Positions 16,240 through 23,160 of a stretch of 30,569 nucleotides of DNA are shown here, piece by piece. The position numbers and the translations under genes are program-made. The notes under the pieces are model-generated. The model made no database searches, was not told the origin of the DNA, and was given only the letters and a program-made list of their open reading frames with translations. Every line of letters starts with the position of its first letter. The stretch's first letter is position 1. Origin of the DNA: Porphyromonadaceae bacterium UBA7048 (GTDB lineage Bacteria; Bacteroidota; Bacteroidia; Bacteroidales; Muribaculaceae); assembly GCA_002493945.1 (NCBI GenBank), contig DLAL01000051.1:1-30569 (forward strand), written 5' to 3'.

Positions 16240-17853
16240 TCACTCCGGCTTCTCCGTTTTTCCGCCCCCGAGCACTTCGTCGGCGCCGAGACACCGGCGC
16301 ACCGCCGCTATGATGGCGCGCTGGTAGTCGGAGGGCGGCCCGCTCAGCACGGCGATGATGCCGTCGATGTAGCGCTCGTGATTCTTGAATCCGCACAGCT
16401 GGGCCACATTGCTGCCGCCGAGCATCGCTTTCTGGTTGAACACACGCAGGATGGCATTGTAGTCGCCCTCCTGCTCGTAGCGGTGGAAGAGCGAGCAGAA
16501 GCGGTCGTAGACGGGCTGAGGATTGATTTCCTCCATCAGATGGGAGAGATGCTCGCGGTAGTTGCTGATGCTGGCCGACCGCGAGTCGGCGCGGTATTCG
16601 AGCATGCGCTTCACGTAGTGGCGCGTATGCAGGAGCGCCTGCTGGCGCAGCTCGGCGCGGAAAAGCGACAGCACCGTCTTGCGCACTTTGTCGAACACTC
16701 GCACGGGATTGTTGCCCGTCGCTCCGGCCATGGCGCGCACGATGTCCTCGAGCAGCAGCATGTTCTCTATCTCGGCCACATCAGGAACCATGATACGCTT
16801 GCGCCGCAGATAGGCCACCTCCTGGTCGTTGCGCCGGTCGCGGTCGACGATGCCCACGCTGTCGACCTTGTGGAATGATGTCAGGTCGTTGAACGTGCGG
16901 GTAGACTCTATCACCTTGTTGCAGCTGCCCAGTGAGCGCACGGTGTAGTCGGGGAAGATGAGCGGATAGAGCTTGGCGTCGATTGAGCGTGTGCTGTCGC
17001 CCTCGATGAAGAGGATGGGCTTGCGTGCGCCGGCCAGAGTCATGTACAGTTCAGGCGCTATTCCCGATGTCGGCGGCATGATGTCGTACTCCCACGACTT
17101 GTTCTCGGGGCTGTACTCGCGCACCCATATCACCGGGGCGCCATTGCGCGAGGCTGCGAACTCGGTGTCGTGCGTCGTGTAGCAGAATGTGCAGTCGCGG
17201 CGCGATGCCTCCAGACGGTTCCACAGCGAAGACGTTATGGTCGGATGAAGGAACATCTCGGGCGAGTCCACGAATATCACGCCCCCCTTGGGAGCGTAGA
17301 GCACGGCGGCGGCATAGTAGAGCACGGCTCGCTCGCCGTCCGAGAGTCTGAGCGCCGGATATATGTCGGCGTTCATTCCGCGGGCGAAGAGTATGCGTCC
17401 GCTGTCTATGAGCACACGGTTCTGAGGGAAGACATCCTGCCACAGCTCAATAACGCGGTCGAGTTTGGTCGATTTCAGCGGAGCATTGGCCCCTTCGGCC
17501 CGCGCGAGCTTGTAGCCGATAAGATTGATCATCTCATCGTGCATCAGCTGGCTCAGCAGGAGCTCGAGCGTGGTAGGTACAGTTCCTGACTTCCCGGCAG
17601 TCGCGGTCACGGCCTGCGACATCAGTCCGCGCAGCGACGCTGCCGTATCAGCGTCGGCGCCGGGACGTCGGTTGTAGAGTCCGTCCAGAGCCGAGAGGCG
17701 CAGAGCCTTCTTCCCCAGCGACTCCACCACGGCAGTGGTAAAGCGCGTCTTGCCTGCGCCGTTGGCACCGATTATGATAAGACTCGATACGCCGTCGAGA
17801 TTCATCTCGAGCGGAGCCGAACCGTTGGTACGTTGTGGTAATGTCAGTTGCAT
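16240..17853 (-). CDS. AAA ATPase-TOPRIM/DUF4435 fusion (OLD/PARIS-like)
   Basis: This 537-residue soluble protein joins an ABC-type ATPase to a TOPRIM-like domain. The ATPase part has Walker A GANGAGKT (29-36), an ABC signature-like LSDGER (170-175), Walker B VIFVDSPE (192-199) and the H-loop TTHD (226-229). The second part starts at about 278: LFIEGDS with Glu284, then GIVDRDRRND with Asp337 and Asp339, and AEIENMLL at 360-367. This order of acidic residues fits the metal site of the TOPRIM/DUF4435 fold seen in OLD-type nucleases and in the AriB partner of AriA in the PARIS anti-phage system, of which fused forms are known. A housekeeping role is also possible. It stands alone: Wza-like genes downstream have their own promoter, and the transporter upstream is divergent. 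An anti-phage role is inference. Confidence 0.8.
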   Translation of the reverse strand: MQLTLPQRTNGSAPLEMNLDGVSSLIIIGANGAGKTRFTTAVVESLGKKALRLSALDGLYNRRPGADADTAASLRGLMSQAVTATAGKSGTVPTTLELLLSQLMHDEMINLIGYKLARAEGANAPLKSTKLDRVIELWQDVFPQNRVLIDSGRILFARGMNADIYPALRLSDGERAVLYYAAAVLYAPKGGVIFVDSPEMFLHPTITSSLWNRLEASRRDCTFCYTTHDTEFAASRNGAPVIWVREYSPENKSWEYDIMPPTSGIAPELYMTLAGARKPILFIEGDSTRSIDAKLYPLIFPDYTVRSLGSCNKVIESTRTFNDLTSFHKVDSVGIVDRDRRNDQEVAYLRRKRIMVPDVAEIENMLLLEDIVRAMAGATGNNPVRVFDKVRKTVLSLFRAELRQQALLHTRHYVKRMLEYRADSRSASISNYREHLSHLMEEINPQPVYDRFCSLFHRYEQEGDYNAILRVFNQKAMLGGSNVAQLCGFKNHERYIDGIIAVLSGPPSDYQRAIIAAVRRCLGADEVLGGGKTEKPE

Positions 17854-17981
17854 GGCCGTGTGTTTTTAAGGTATCGCAAGTTACTAAAAAATCTTTGACT
17901 CTGACGCAGCTGTTAACAATTATTGGCAGAATCTGCCTCTTTCGGCGAAATCCCGGCATACTCTCTGTGCCTTTTTCCGCC

Positions 17982-18004
17982 AAAACGTTTGAAAACGTTA
18001 ACAA
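17982..18004. promoter_or_regulatory. LacI-type operator candidate upstream of the sugar transporter
   Basis: AAAACGTT occurs twice exactly 10 bases apart (17982-17989 and 17992-17999). The second copy is the centre of TTGAAAACGTTAACAA (17989-18004), in which TTG..AACGTT..CAA is symmetric; a central CG in such a palindrome is typical of LacI-family sites. It lies just upstream of the probable promoter of the MFS transporter and may also serve the divergent gene. Confidence 0.4.
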
Positions 18005-18026
18005 ATTAAAGAATACACTGCAAAAG

Positions 18027-18059
18027 TTCGCGTCCGTGAAAAATTTTTCCGTAACTTTG
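18027..18059 (+). promoter_or_regulatory. Probable promoter of the MFS transporter
   Basis: A perfect -7 box TAACTTTG (18052-18059) has only a weak -33 element (TTCG, 18027-18030) 21 bases upstream, which suggests a promoter that may depend on an activator. Transcription would start near 18066, about 88 bases before the ATG at 18154. The rest of the 300-base divergent gap 17854-18153 holds no gene that I can support. Confidence 0.6.
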
Positions 18060-18153
18060 TACCGATTTAGACCTGATACCCTCACACCGCATACCGTGAA
18101 ACGTATCCGCCGCACAGAACATAATCATTAAATCTAAAACTATATCATTATCA

Positions 18154-19542
18154 ATGGCAACAACAACTGCAACGGCGCAACGCGCCACATCGAGCAGAGG
18201 TAATCTCGTGGCTATCATTGCCATGTTCTTCCTCTTCGCGATGATTTCGTTCGTGACCAACCTCGCCGCCCCGATGGGCACGATCTGGAAAAACAACTAC
18301 GAGTGGTCGGGTATGCTCGGCAACATGATGAACTTCCTCGCTTACCTCTTCATGGGTATTCCGGCAGGTAACCTCCTGATGAAGATCGGCTACAAGAAGA
18401 CAGCTCTCTGGGCTATGGTCGTGGGCTTCTTCGGTCTGCTTTTCCAGCTCCTCTCGAGCTATGTAGGCACCGAGACAGGTGTCTTCGAGGTAGCAGGACA
18501 GGTCGTTACACTCAACTTCATCATCTACCTCCTCGGCGCTTTCGTCTGCGGTTTCTGTGTCTGCATGCTCAACACCGTCGTGAACCCCATGCTTAACCTC
18601 CTGGGCGGCGGCGGCAACACCGGCAACCAGCTGGTGCAGTCGGGCGGTACGTTCAACTCGCTCTCCGGTACGCTCACGCCCCTCTTCGTAGGCGTGCTCA
18701 TCGGCCAGGTTACTCCCGAGACCACCGTGGCTAACGTGGCTCCGCTGCTCTACATCGCCATGGGCGTATTCGTGGCAGCATTCCTCGTCATCTGCCTCGT
18801 GGCCATTCCCGAGCCCCACATGCTCAAGAAAGGCGACAAGAAGGCCGTCATCAAGTACTCGCACAGCCCCTGGAACTTCCGTCACACTGTCCTGGGCGTA
18901 TTCGGCATCTTCTTCTATGTAGGTATCGAAATCGGTATCCCCGGCGTGCTCAACTTCTATCTCTCCGACAGCGCCGCTTCGGGCATCGCGGTCAACGCAT
19001 CGGCCGTAGCCGGCGGCATCGTCGCCATCTACTGGCTCCTCATGCTCGTAGGCCGTCTCGTGTCGAGCCTCATCTCCGGCAAGGTATCGAGCCGCACACA
19101 GCTCATCGTAGTGTCGGCCACGGCCATCTTCTTCATCCTCATCGCCATCTTCCTCCCCGACACCGTACGTCTCTCGATGCCGGCTTATAGCGCCGCAGGC
19201 GGCTTCTTCATGGCTCTCGTGCCCGCCAAGGCTCTCTTCCTCGTTCTCTGCGGTCTGTGCACCTCCGTGATGTGGGGCGGCATCTTCAACCTCGCAGTCG
19301 AAGGTCTGGGCAAGTACACCGCCAAGGCTTCGGGCATCTTCATGATGATGGTAGTCGGAGGCGGCGTCATGCCTCTGATTCAGAACGCCATCGCCAACAG
19401 CGTAGGCTACATGGCTTCCTACTGGCTCGTCATCGCTATGCTCGCTTACCTCTTCTACTACGGCGTGGTAGGCTGCAAGAACGTCAACACCGACATCCCC
19501 GTCAACGACGTGGACGAAGTGCCCGACGCACGCGACCTCTGA
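18154..19542 (+). CDS. MFS sugar transporter, FucP/FHS type
   Basis: The 462-residue inner-membrane protein has about 12 hydrophobic segments beginning at residue 18, with a cytoplasmic loop at about 222-245 (EPHMLKKGDKKAVIKYSHSPW) between the two halves. The pattern, with MNFLAYLFMGIPAGNLLMKIGYKKTAL in the first half and the Gly/Asn-rich segment NPMLNLLGGGGNTGNQLVQSGGTFNSLSGTLTP in helix 4-5, matches the fucose/glucose/galactose:H+ symporter (FHS) family. It probably takes up a hexose or similar sugar with protons; the exact sugar cannot be told. It is a single-gene unit with its own promoter, a LacI-like operator candidate upstream and an intrinsic terminator downstream. There is no enzyme gene next to it that would reveal the substrate. 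Confidence 0.88.
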   Translation: MATTTATAQRATSSRGNLVAIIAMFFLFAMISFVTNLAAPMGTIWKNNYEWSGMLGNMMNFLAYLFMGIPAGNLLMKIGYKKTALWAMVVGFFGLLFQLLSSYVGTETGVFEVAGQVVTLNFIIYLLGAFVCGFCVCMLNTVVNPMLNLLGGGGNTGNQLVQSGGTFNSLSGTLTPLFVGVLIGQVTPETTVANVAPLLYIAMGVFVAAFLVICLVAIPEPHMLKKGDKKAVIKYSHSPWNFRHTVLGVFGIFFYVGIEIGIPGVLNFYLSDSAASGIAVNASAVAGGIVAIYWLLMLVGRLVSSLISGKVSSRTQLIVVSATAIFFILIAIFLPDTVRLSMPAYSAAGGFFMALVPAKALFLVLCGLCTSVMWGGIFNLAVEGLGKYTAKASGIFMMMVVGGGVMPLIQNAIANSVGYMASYWLVIAMLAYLFYYGVVGCKNVNTDIPVNDVDEVPDARDL

Positions 19543-19572
19543 TAGAAATATCGGATTAACCGACATACAGTG

Positions 19573-19605
19573 CGGGCCGGACTCTCACGGAGTCGGGCCC
19601 GTTTT
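19573..19605 (+). terminator. Intrinsic terminator of the MFS transporter gene
   Basis: A 12-bp stem with one mismatch (19573-19584 and 19590-19601) and a 5-base loop is followed by TTTT (19602-19605). It starts 31 bases past the stop codon. Confidence 0.88.
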
Positions 19606-19800
19606 GCTGTCGTACGCCCGGGAGGGCCGCACGATAAAAATCATTGTCGCGACGGGCGAAATAATACTTATCCCTGCAGTGGCGGAGTATTGCCACCGGG
19701 TCCCATATATTCATCCTGCAAGTAATACGGCGAGGTCAGATATTTGAGACGCGTATCACTACACATCTCTTCGACAATCTGTGCGACATGGTGGCAAGAT
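19606..19800. other. Intergenic stretch without recognisable gene
   Basis: This part of the 326-base gap between two converging genes lies between their terminators. I see no open frame with coding character, no RNA-like fold beyond a 5-bp hairpin near 19679-19696, and no repeat. Confidence 0.6.
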
Positions 19801-19840
19801 AAAAACTCAGCGGCGGAGCTATGCTGCCCGGCCGCTGAGT
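19801..19840 (-). terminator. Intrinsic terminator at the end of the caspase-CHASE2 cluster
   Basis: A 10-bp perfect inverted repeat (19805-19814 and 19831-19840) is followed on the minus strand by a U-run (A-run 19801-19805 on the plus strand). It begins 28 bases past the stop codon of the transglutaminase-like gene. Confidence 0.85.
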
Positions 19841-19868
19841 CTGTCCGTATGGTCCGTCGGAGGATGAC

Positions 19869-21365
19869 TTATCTGTACGTGTGGTCGATTTCGGGGGATG
19901 TGGTGCGGAAGTCGGGCATGCACATGCCGGTCTTGGCTCCGATGTAGGTGGGGTCGGAGATGAGGAAAGTCTTGCCGTCGTATGTGTAGGCGTCGCCTTT
20001 GGTGCGGCCCGGCAGCGACACTGAGGCGCTTTCATGTCCGGGATAGGCTATGAGCTGGTTCTCCACGCCGAGGACGTTCCACAGCAGGTAGGTGTAGAAT
20101 ATGACGCGGTCCTCGCAGTCGCACTTGGGGTAGAAGAGCGTCTCCTCGAAGAAGTAAGGCTTCTCGAAGCCGTGGAAGTCGCCGTCGGTGGCATACCGGA
20201 ATCCGCTCTGCACGAACTGCAGGAGGGCGTCGACTGCCTCGTCGGTGGACTTGTCCTTGAGCTGCTCCTTGAGCTGCGACACCACGCTGCTGCGCAGCTC
20301 GGGCATGAGTTCGGACTGCGCGTAGTCGGCGATGGGCATCTGCGGATATTTGTACAGCAGGGGATAGAGCTTCGAGTTGGTCTCGCCGTGTATCTCCAGG
20401 CCGCCGTGGCTGACGGTGTAGGGCTTAGGCTCGTAGGGTATGTTCAGAGGCTTGAGCCGGAGGTTGAGCCGTGCGGCTTTCGATGCCTCGGCAGGGAGCT
20501 CGCATGTGTAGATGCGCATGTCGTCGGTGGACAGGTGTGTGGCCGGGTCGGTGAATACGTAGTACTTCTCGCCGCCGAACTTCAGATACATCTGTCCGTA
20601 GATGGTCTGCTCGGTGGGGAACATCAGCAGGGCCTGTCCGCTTCCGTTGGTGCCCAGGCGCACGTCGTAGCCCAGATGCGTCATGATGTAGTGCACCAGG
20701 GCGGTGCGCACCGACGGGCTCGTCTGCGGATAGCGCGCCATGGTGTAGGCCGTGGCCAGGTCGTAGGTCAGGTAGTCATTGAAGTTGAGCTTGCGCGCCA
20801 GCTGCGACAGTTCGCTGACGAGCTGTGCCGACGCCGGTTCGGCGTCGAGGCTGCGCCACTGTGCGGCGAAGTCGGCCGGCGTCGAGGCCGATTCCATGAG
20901 GCGCAGGTCGATTTCGGGTATCTGCATCTCGATGCCCTTGTAGTCGAATGTGAACGGCTTCGCGGTGGCCGGAGCCGGTTTGACGGCAGGTGCCGGAGGA
21001 GGTGTCGGGGTGTTGCGCGGAGTCTCGGGCACTTCGTCGGCCACGGGTGCTTCAGGCGCGGGCTTCACTGCCGGACGCGGAGCATCGGCCACGGGTGCCG
21101 GAGGAGTGGCCGGAGCCACGGGAGGTGTCTCGGGCTTGGGCGTCTCGTCGCGTTCCTGTCCGCGGAAGCCGTTGTACTCCACCCATACGCCTTCAAGAAA
21201 CTTGGCGTAGTCGGCCAGAATACCTTCGCGGAAAGAACTGTAGTTGTTCAGCAGTCCCTTGCGGAATTCGTCGAAAGAGCTCTTTGCATCGTTTGACTGC
21301 TGTGCCGTCGCCGCTCCGGCTGACATGAGCAGGGCACAGAGCAACAGTATTTTTCTTTTGGGCAT
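19869..21365 (-). CDS. Secreted transglutaminase-like cysteine enzyme with N-terminal 11-residue repeats
   Basis: The 498-residue protein has a signal peptide (cleavage near TAQQS, residue 22). Residues 31-74 hold four units of exactly 11 residues, each starting [FY]xxF (31 FDEF, 42 YSSF, 53 YAKF, 64 YNGF). A Pro/Ala-rich linker (about 76-137) leads to a large domain. Near its end, YPKCDCEDRVIF (Cys417, perhaps Cys415), YPGHESASV (His444) and LISDPTYIGA (Asp471) give the Cys-His-Asp order of transglutaminase-like proteases and cross-linkers. It could therefore cut, transfer or cross-link periplasmic or surface proteins. It is the last gene of a run of seven on this strand, 203 bases after the LPP20-like gene, and has its own terminator; that gap leaves room for a separate promoter. 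The family has no name that I can give with confidence. Confidence 0.75.
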   Translation of the reverse strand: MPKRKILLLCALLMSAGAATAQQSNDAKSSFDEFRKGLLNNYSSFREGILADYAKFLEGVWVEYNGFRGQERDETPKPETPPVAPATPPAPVADAPRPAVKPAPEAPVADEVPETPRNTPTPPPAPAVKPAPATAKPFTFDYKGIEMQIPEIDLRLMESASTPADFAAQWRSLDAEPASAQLVSELSQLARKLNFNDYLTYDLATAYTMARYPQTSPSVRTALVHYIMTHLGYDVRLGTNGSGQALLMFPTEQTIYGQMYLKFGGEKYYVFTDPATHLSTDDMRIYTCELPAEASKAARLNLRLKPLNIPYEPKPYTVSHGGLEIHGETNSKLYPLLYKYPQMPIADYAQSELMPELRSSVVSQLKEQLKDKSTDEAVDALLQFVQSGFRYATDGDFHGFEKPYFFEETLFYPKCDCEDRVIFYTYLLWNVLGVENQLIAYPGHESASVSLPGRTKGDAYTYDGKTFLISDPTYIGAKTGMCMPDFRTTSPEIDHTYR

Positions 21366-21507
21366 AAGTAACTCTTAAAAATTAGTTGATATTTAAAAGT
21401 AACTACTGTAGATTGCTGCGATGTCTGCCGCAGCTAATTTTTGCGAGTTACTCAGGGGTGTGTTCGGAAAGAATAATGGATGTGGAAAGGGGGATTGGAG
21501 AGTGCGG

Positions 21508-21550
21508 GGAGCTGTGCCGGAATCGCCGAAGCGCGTCCTGACACAGCTCC
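21508..21550 (-). terminator. Possible terminator after the LPP20-like gene
   Basis: A 9-bp stem GGAGCTGTG/CACAGCTCC (21508-21516 and 21542-21550) with a 25-base loop lies 18 bases past the stop of the LPP20-like gene. The minus-strand sequence that follows is pyrimidine-rich but lacks a clean U-run, so it may only weaken transcription into the transglutaminase-like gene. Confidence 0.45.
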
Positions 21551-21568
21551 GTCAGTGTGTCGGACCGC

Positions 21569-22198
21569 TTATTCGAGACCGCGGCGCACGAAGTCGGCAA
21601 TCTTGTCGGCGTTGGCCTGAGCCAGGGCGGTTTCCTTCTTTGCCTGCTCGAGGGCGCGCATGCGTGCGTTGGCTGCGGCGTTCTCGTTGACGATGTAGAA
21701 GGTCTGCATCTCATAGGTGCCGTCGCCGTTCTCCTTGATGACCGAGAAGCTCTCGTTCATCTCGTTGCGGATTTCCTTCTCCACGAGGCGCTCGTAAGCG
21801 GCGTAGAAGTGCTCGAACTCGTCGCTTCCGTCAGTGCCGTTGGCTGCCATGTCGCTGACCACGCGGCCCTTGAGGGTGCTGCCGGCCTGCTGTGCGTAGG
21901 TGACGCAGGCGCTGTTGGATGCCATCTGCTTGCCGATGTTCTTCGACTTGAAGTTGGTGGCGATGCCCGATACCTCGAAGCCGTTCTCGCCGAGGGTGTT
22001 GAGCTTGTCGTAGTGGGTCAGGAGGGCTACTTCGAGCGAGCGGGTGCTGCCGAATATCTTCCAGCCCTCTTTTTTGTACTCTTTCATTTTGGCTTTCATC
22101 TCTTTCTTCTGAGCTTTTTCAAGCTGCTTGTTGGCGGAGGCGTCGAAGGCCGGAACCAGGAGGCAGAGTGCCATGAGGATTACAAGGATTTTTTTCAT
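21569..22198 (-). CDS. Small secreted LPP20-like protein of unknown function
   Basis: The 209-residue product has a signal peptide (MKKILVILMALCLLVPAFDASA) followed by a Lys/Glu-rich helix (about 23-45). The segment from about 90 (MASNSACVTYAQQAGSTLKGRVVSD) through YERLVEKEIRNEMNESFSVI to GTYEMQTFYIVN has the alternating helix and strand pattern of LPP20/FlgT-like proteins, small envelope proteins found in many Gram-negative bacteria. The C-terminal 40 residues form a charged Ala-rich helix. There is no catalytic motif. It lies 65 bases downstream of the DUF4384 gene, whose N-terminal part seems to have the same kind of fold. A structural or adaptor role in the envelope cluster is the simplest reading; the family match is by eye and uncertain. 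Confidence 0.7.
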   Translation of the reverse strand: MKKILVILMALCLLVPAFDASANKQLEKAQKKEMKAKMKEYKKEGWKIFGSTRSLEVALLTHYDKLNTLGENGFEVSGIATNFKSKNIGKQMASNSACVTYAQQAGSTLKGRVVSDMAANGTDGSDEFEHFYAAYERLVEKEIRNEMNESFSVIKENGDGTYEMQTFYIVNENAAANARMRALEQAKKETALAQANADKIADFVRRGLE

Positions 22199-22263
22199 AA
22201 TCAGAAAGTATTAAATTGTTTGGGTCTGTTGATGTTCTCTGTTGTTTGCGTGCCGGGGCGCCG

Positions 22264-23160
22264 TCACTCGGGCGTGCCGTTGATGACGATGTCTATCTGC
22301 TTGCAGCTCAGATAGGGGTCGTTCTTGCGGGTCTTGGCGAGCCAGCGGTGAAACTCGTTGAAGGTCAGCGAGCGCGGCACGCGGTCGCTCGTGAAGGTGT
22401 CGTTGGCTTTGATGAAGGGCTTGGGGGAGAAGAGGATGTAGAAGCGGTCGTGCTCTGCTGCCTTGTCGGTCGTCATCTGCATCTCGTCGACCTCACCGTG
22501 GCTGCTGTCGGCCAGCTTCGAGTCGAAGAACACGTACTCCTTGCCGTGCTTCACCTTCACGTAGCCTTCCTCGGAGTGCGAGTAGGGCAGCAGGGTGTAG
22601 GCCATGCGGTTGTCGTCGGTCAGATAGATGGCCACGTAGCCGTCGACGGGCGCCTTGAAGTAGATGCGCATGTCGTCGCCGGGGCGGAAGCGCGTGTCGG
22701 CGTTGCGCAGCTCGGTGCCGTTGCGGAGGACCGCCACCTCGAAGTCTGCGCCTTTGTTCGAGAGCTCGCGTGCGCGGCCCTTGATGCGGCAGTGCACTAT
22801 GGGATTGCCGTCGCTGTCGACTTCATATTTAATCTCGGGTTCGCCGATGTCCTCTATCCACTCGCCCTTGACTTCGGTCTCGCTCAGCGACTTGAAGAAG
22901 GTGTTCTCGCTGCTGCCGTCGAGGGTCTCGTCGCTGATGAGGGTCTGCGTCACGGTGGTGCCGAAAGCCTTGGCCAGAGCCTGGAGCCTGGCACCTTCGA
23001 TGGCGCGCTGCACGGCTTCCTTCTTGGTGGTGTTGTCGTCGCCGTAGTAGGTGTACTCGCCCGTGACCGTGCGCACTTCCTGCGCCAGTGCCCCGGTGAA
23101 GGGGAGGCACAGAAGCAGGAGCATGGTCAGGAGGCGGAGGTGTGCGGTGCGTGTCATCAT
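22264..23160 (-). CDS. Secreted DUF4384 protein with N-terminal FlgT/LPP20-like domain
   Basis: The 298-residue protein begins at the ATG at 23160, which overlaps the stop codon of the caspase gene in TGATG, a layout that points to translational coupling. An in-frame ATG at 23187 would run into the caspase gene and is less likely. After the signal peptide (cleavage near GALAQ) comes a domain of about 110 residues (YYGDDNTTKKEAVQRAIEGARLQALAKAFGTTV, ending IVHCRIKGRA) that looks like the FlgT/LPP20 envelope fold. The C-terminal half (FRPGDDMRIYFKAPVDGYVAIYLTDDNRMAYTLLPYSHSEEGYVKV) matches DUF4384, a beta-sandwich domain often seen beside or fused to caspases and protein kinases. The tight coupling suggests that it binds or serves the caspase in a fixed ratio. 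Confidence 0.82.
   Translation of the reverse strand: MMTRTAHLRLLTMLLLLCLPFTGALAQEVRTVTGEYTYYGDDNTTKKEAVQRAIEGARLQALAKAFGTTVTQTLISDETLDGSSENTFFKSLSETEVKGEWIEDIGEPEIKYEVDSDGNPIVHCRIKGRARELSNKGADFEVAVLRNGTELRNADTRFRPGDDMRIYFKAPVDGYVAIYLTDDNRMAYTLLPYSHSEEGYVKVKHGKEYVFFDSKLADSSHGEVDEMQMTTDKAAEHDRFYILFSPKPFIKANDTFTSDRVPRSLTFNEFHRWLAKTRKNDPYLSCKQIDIVINGTPE

Noticed and set aside
18151..19566. Open frame of 471 codons opposite the MFS transporter
   Set aside because: His/Glu/Asp-rich product without domains, antisense shadow of a clear transporter gene.
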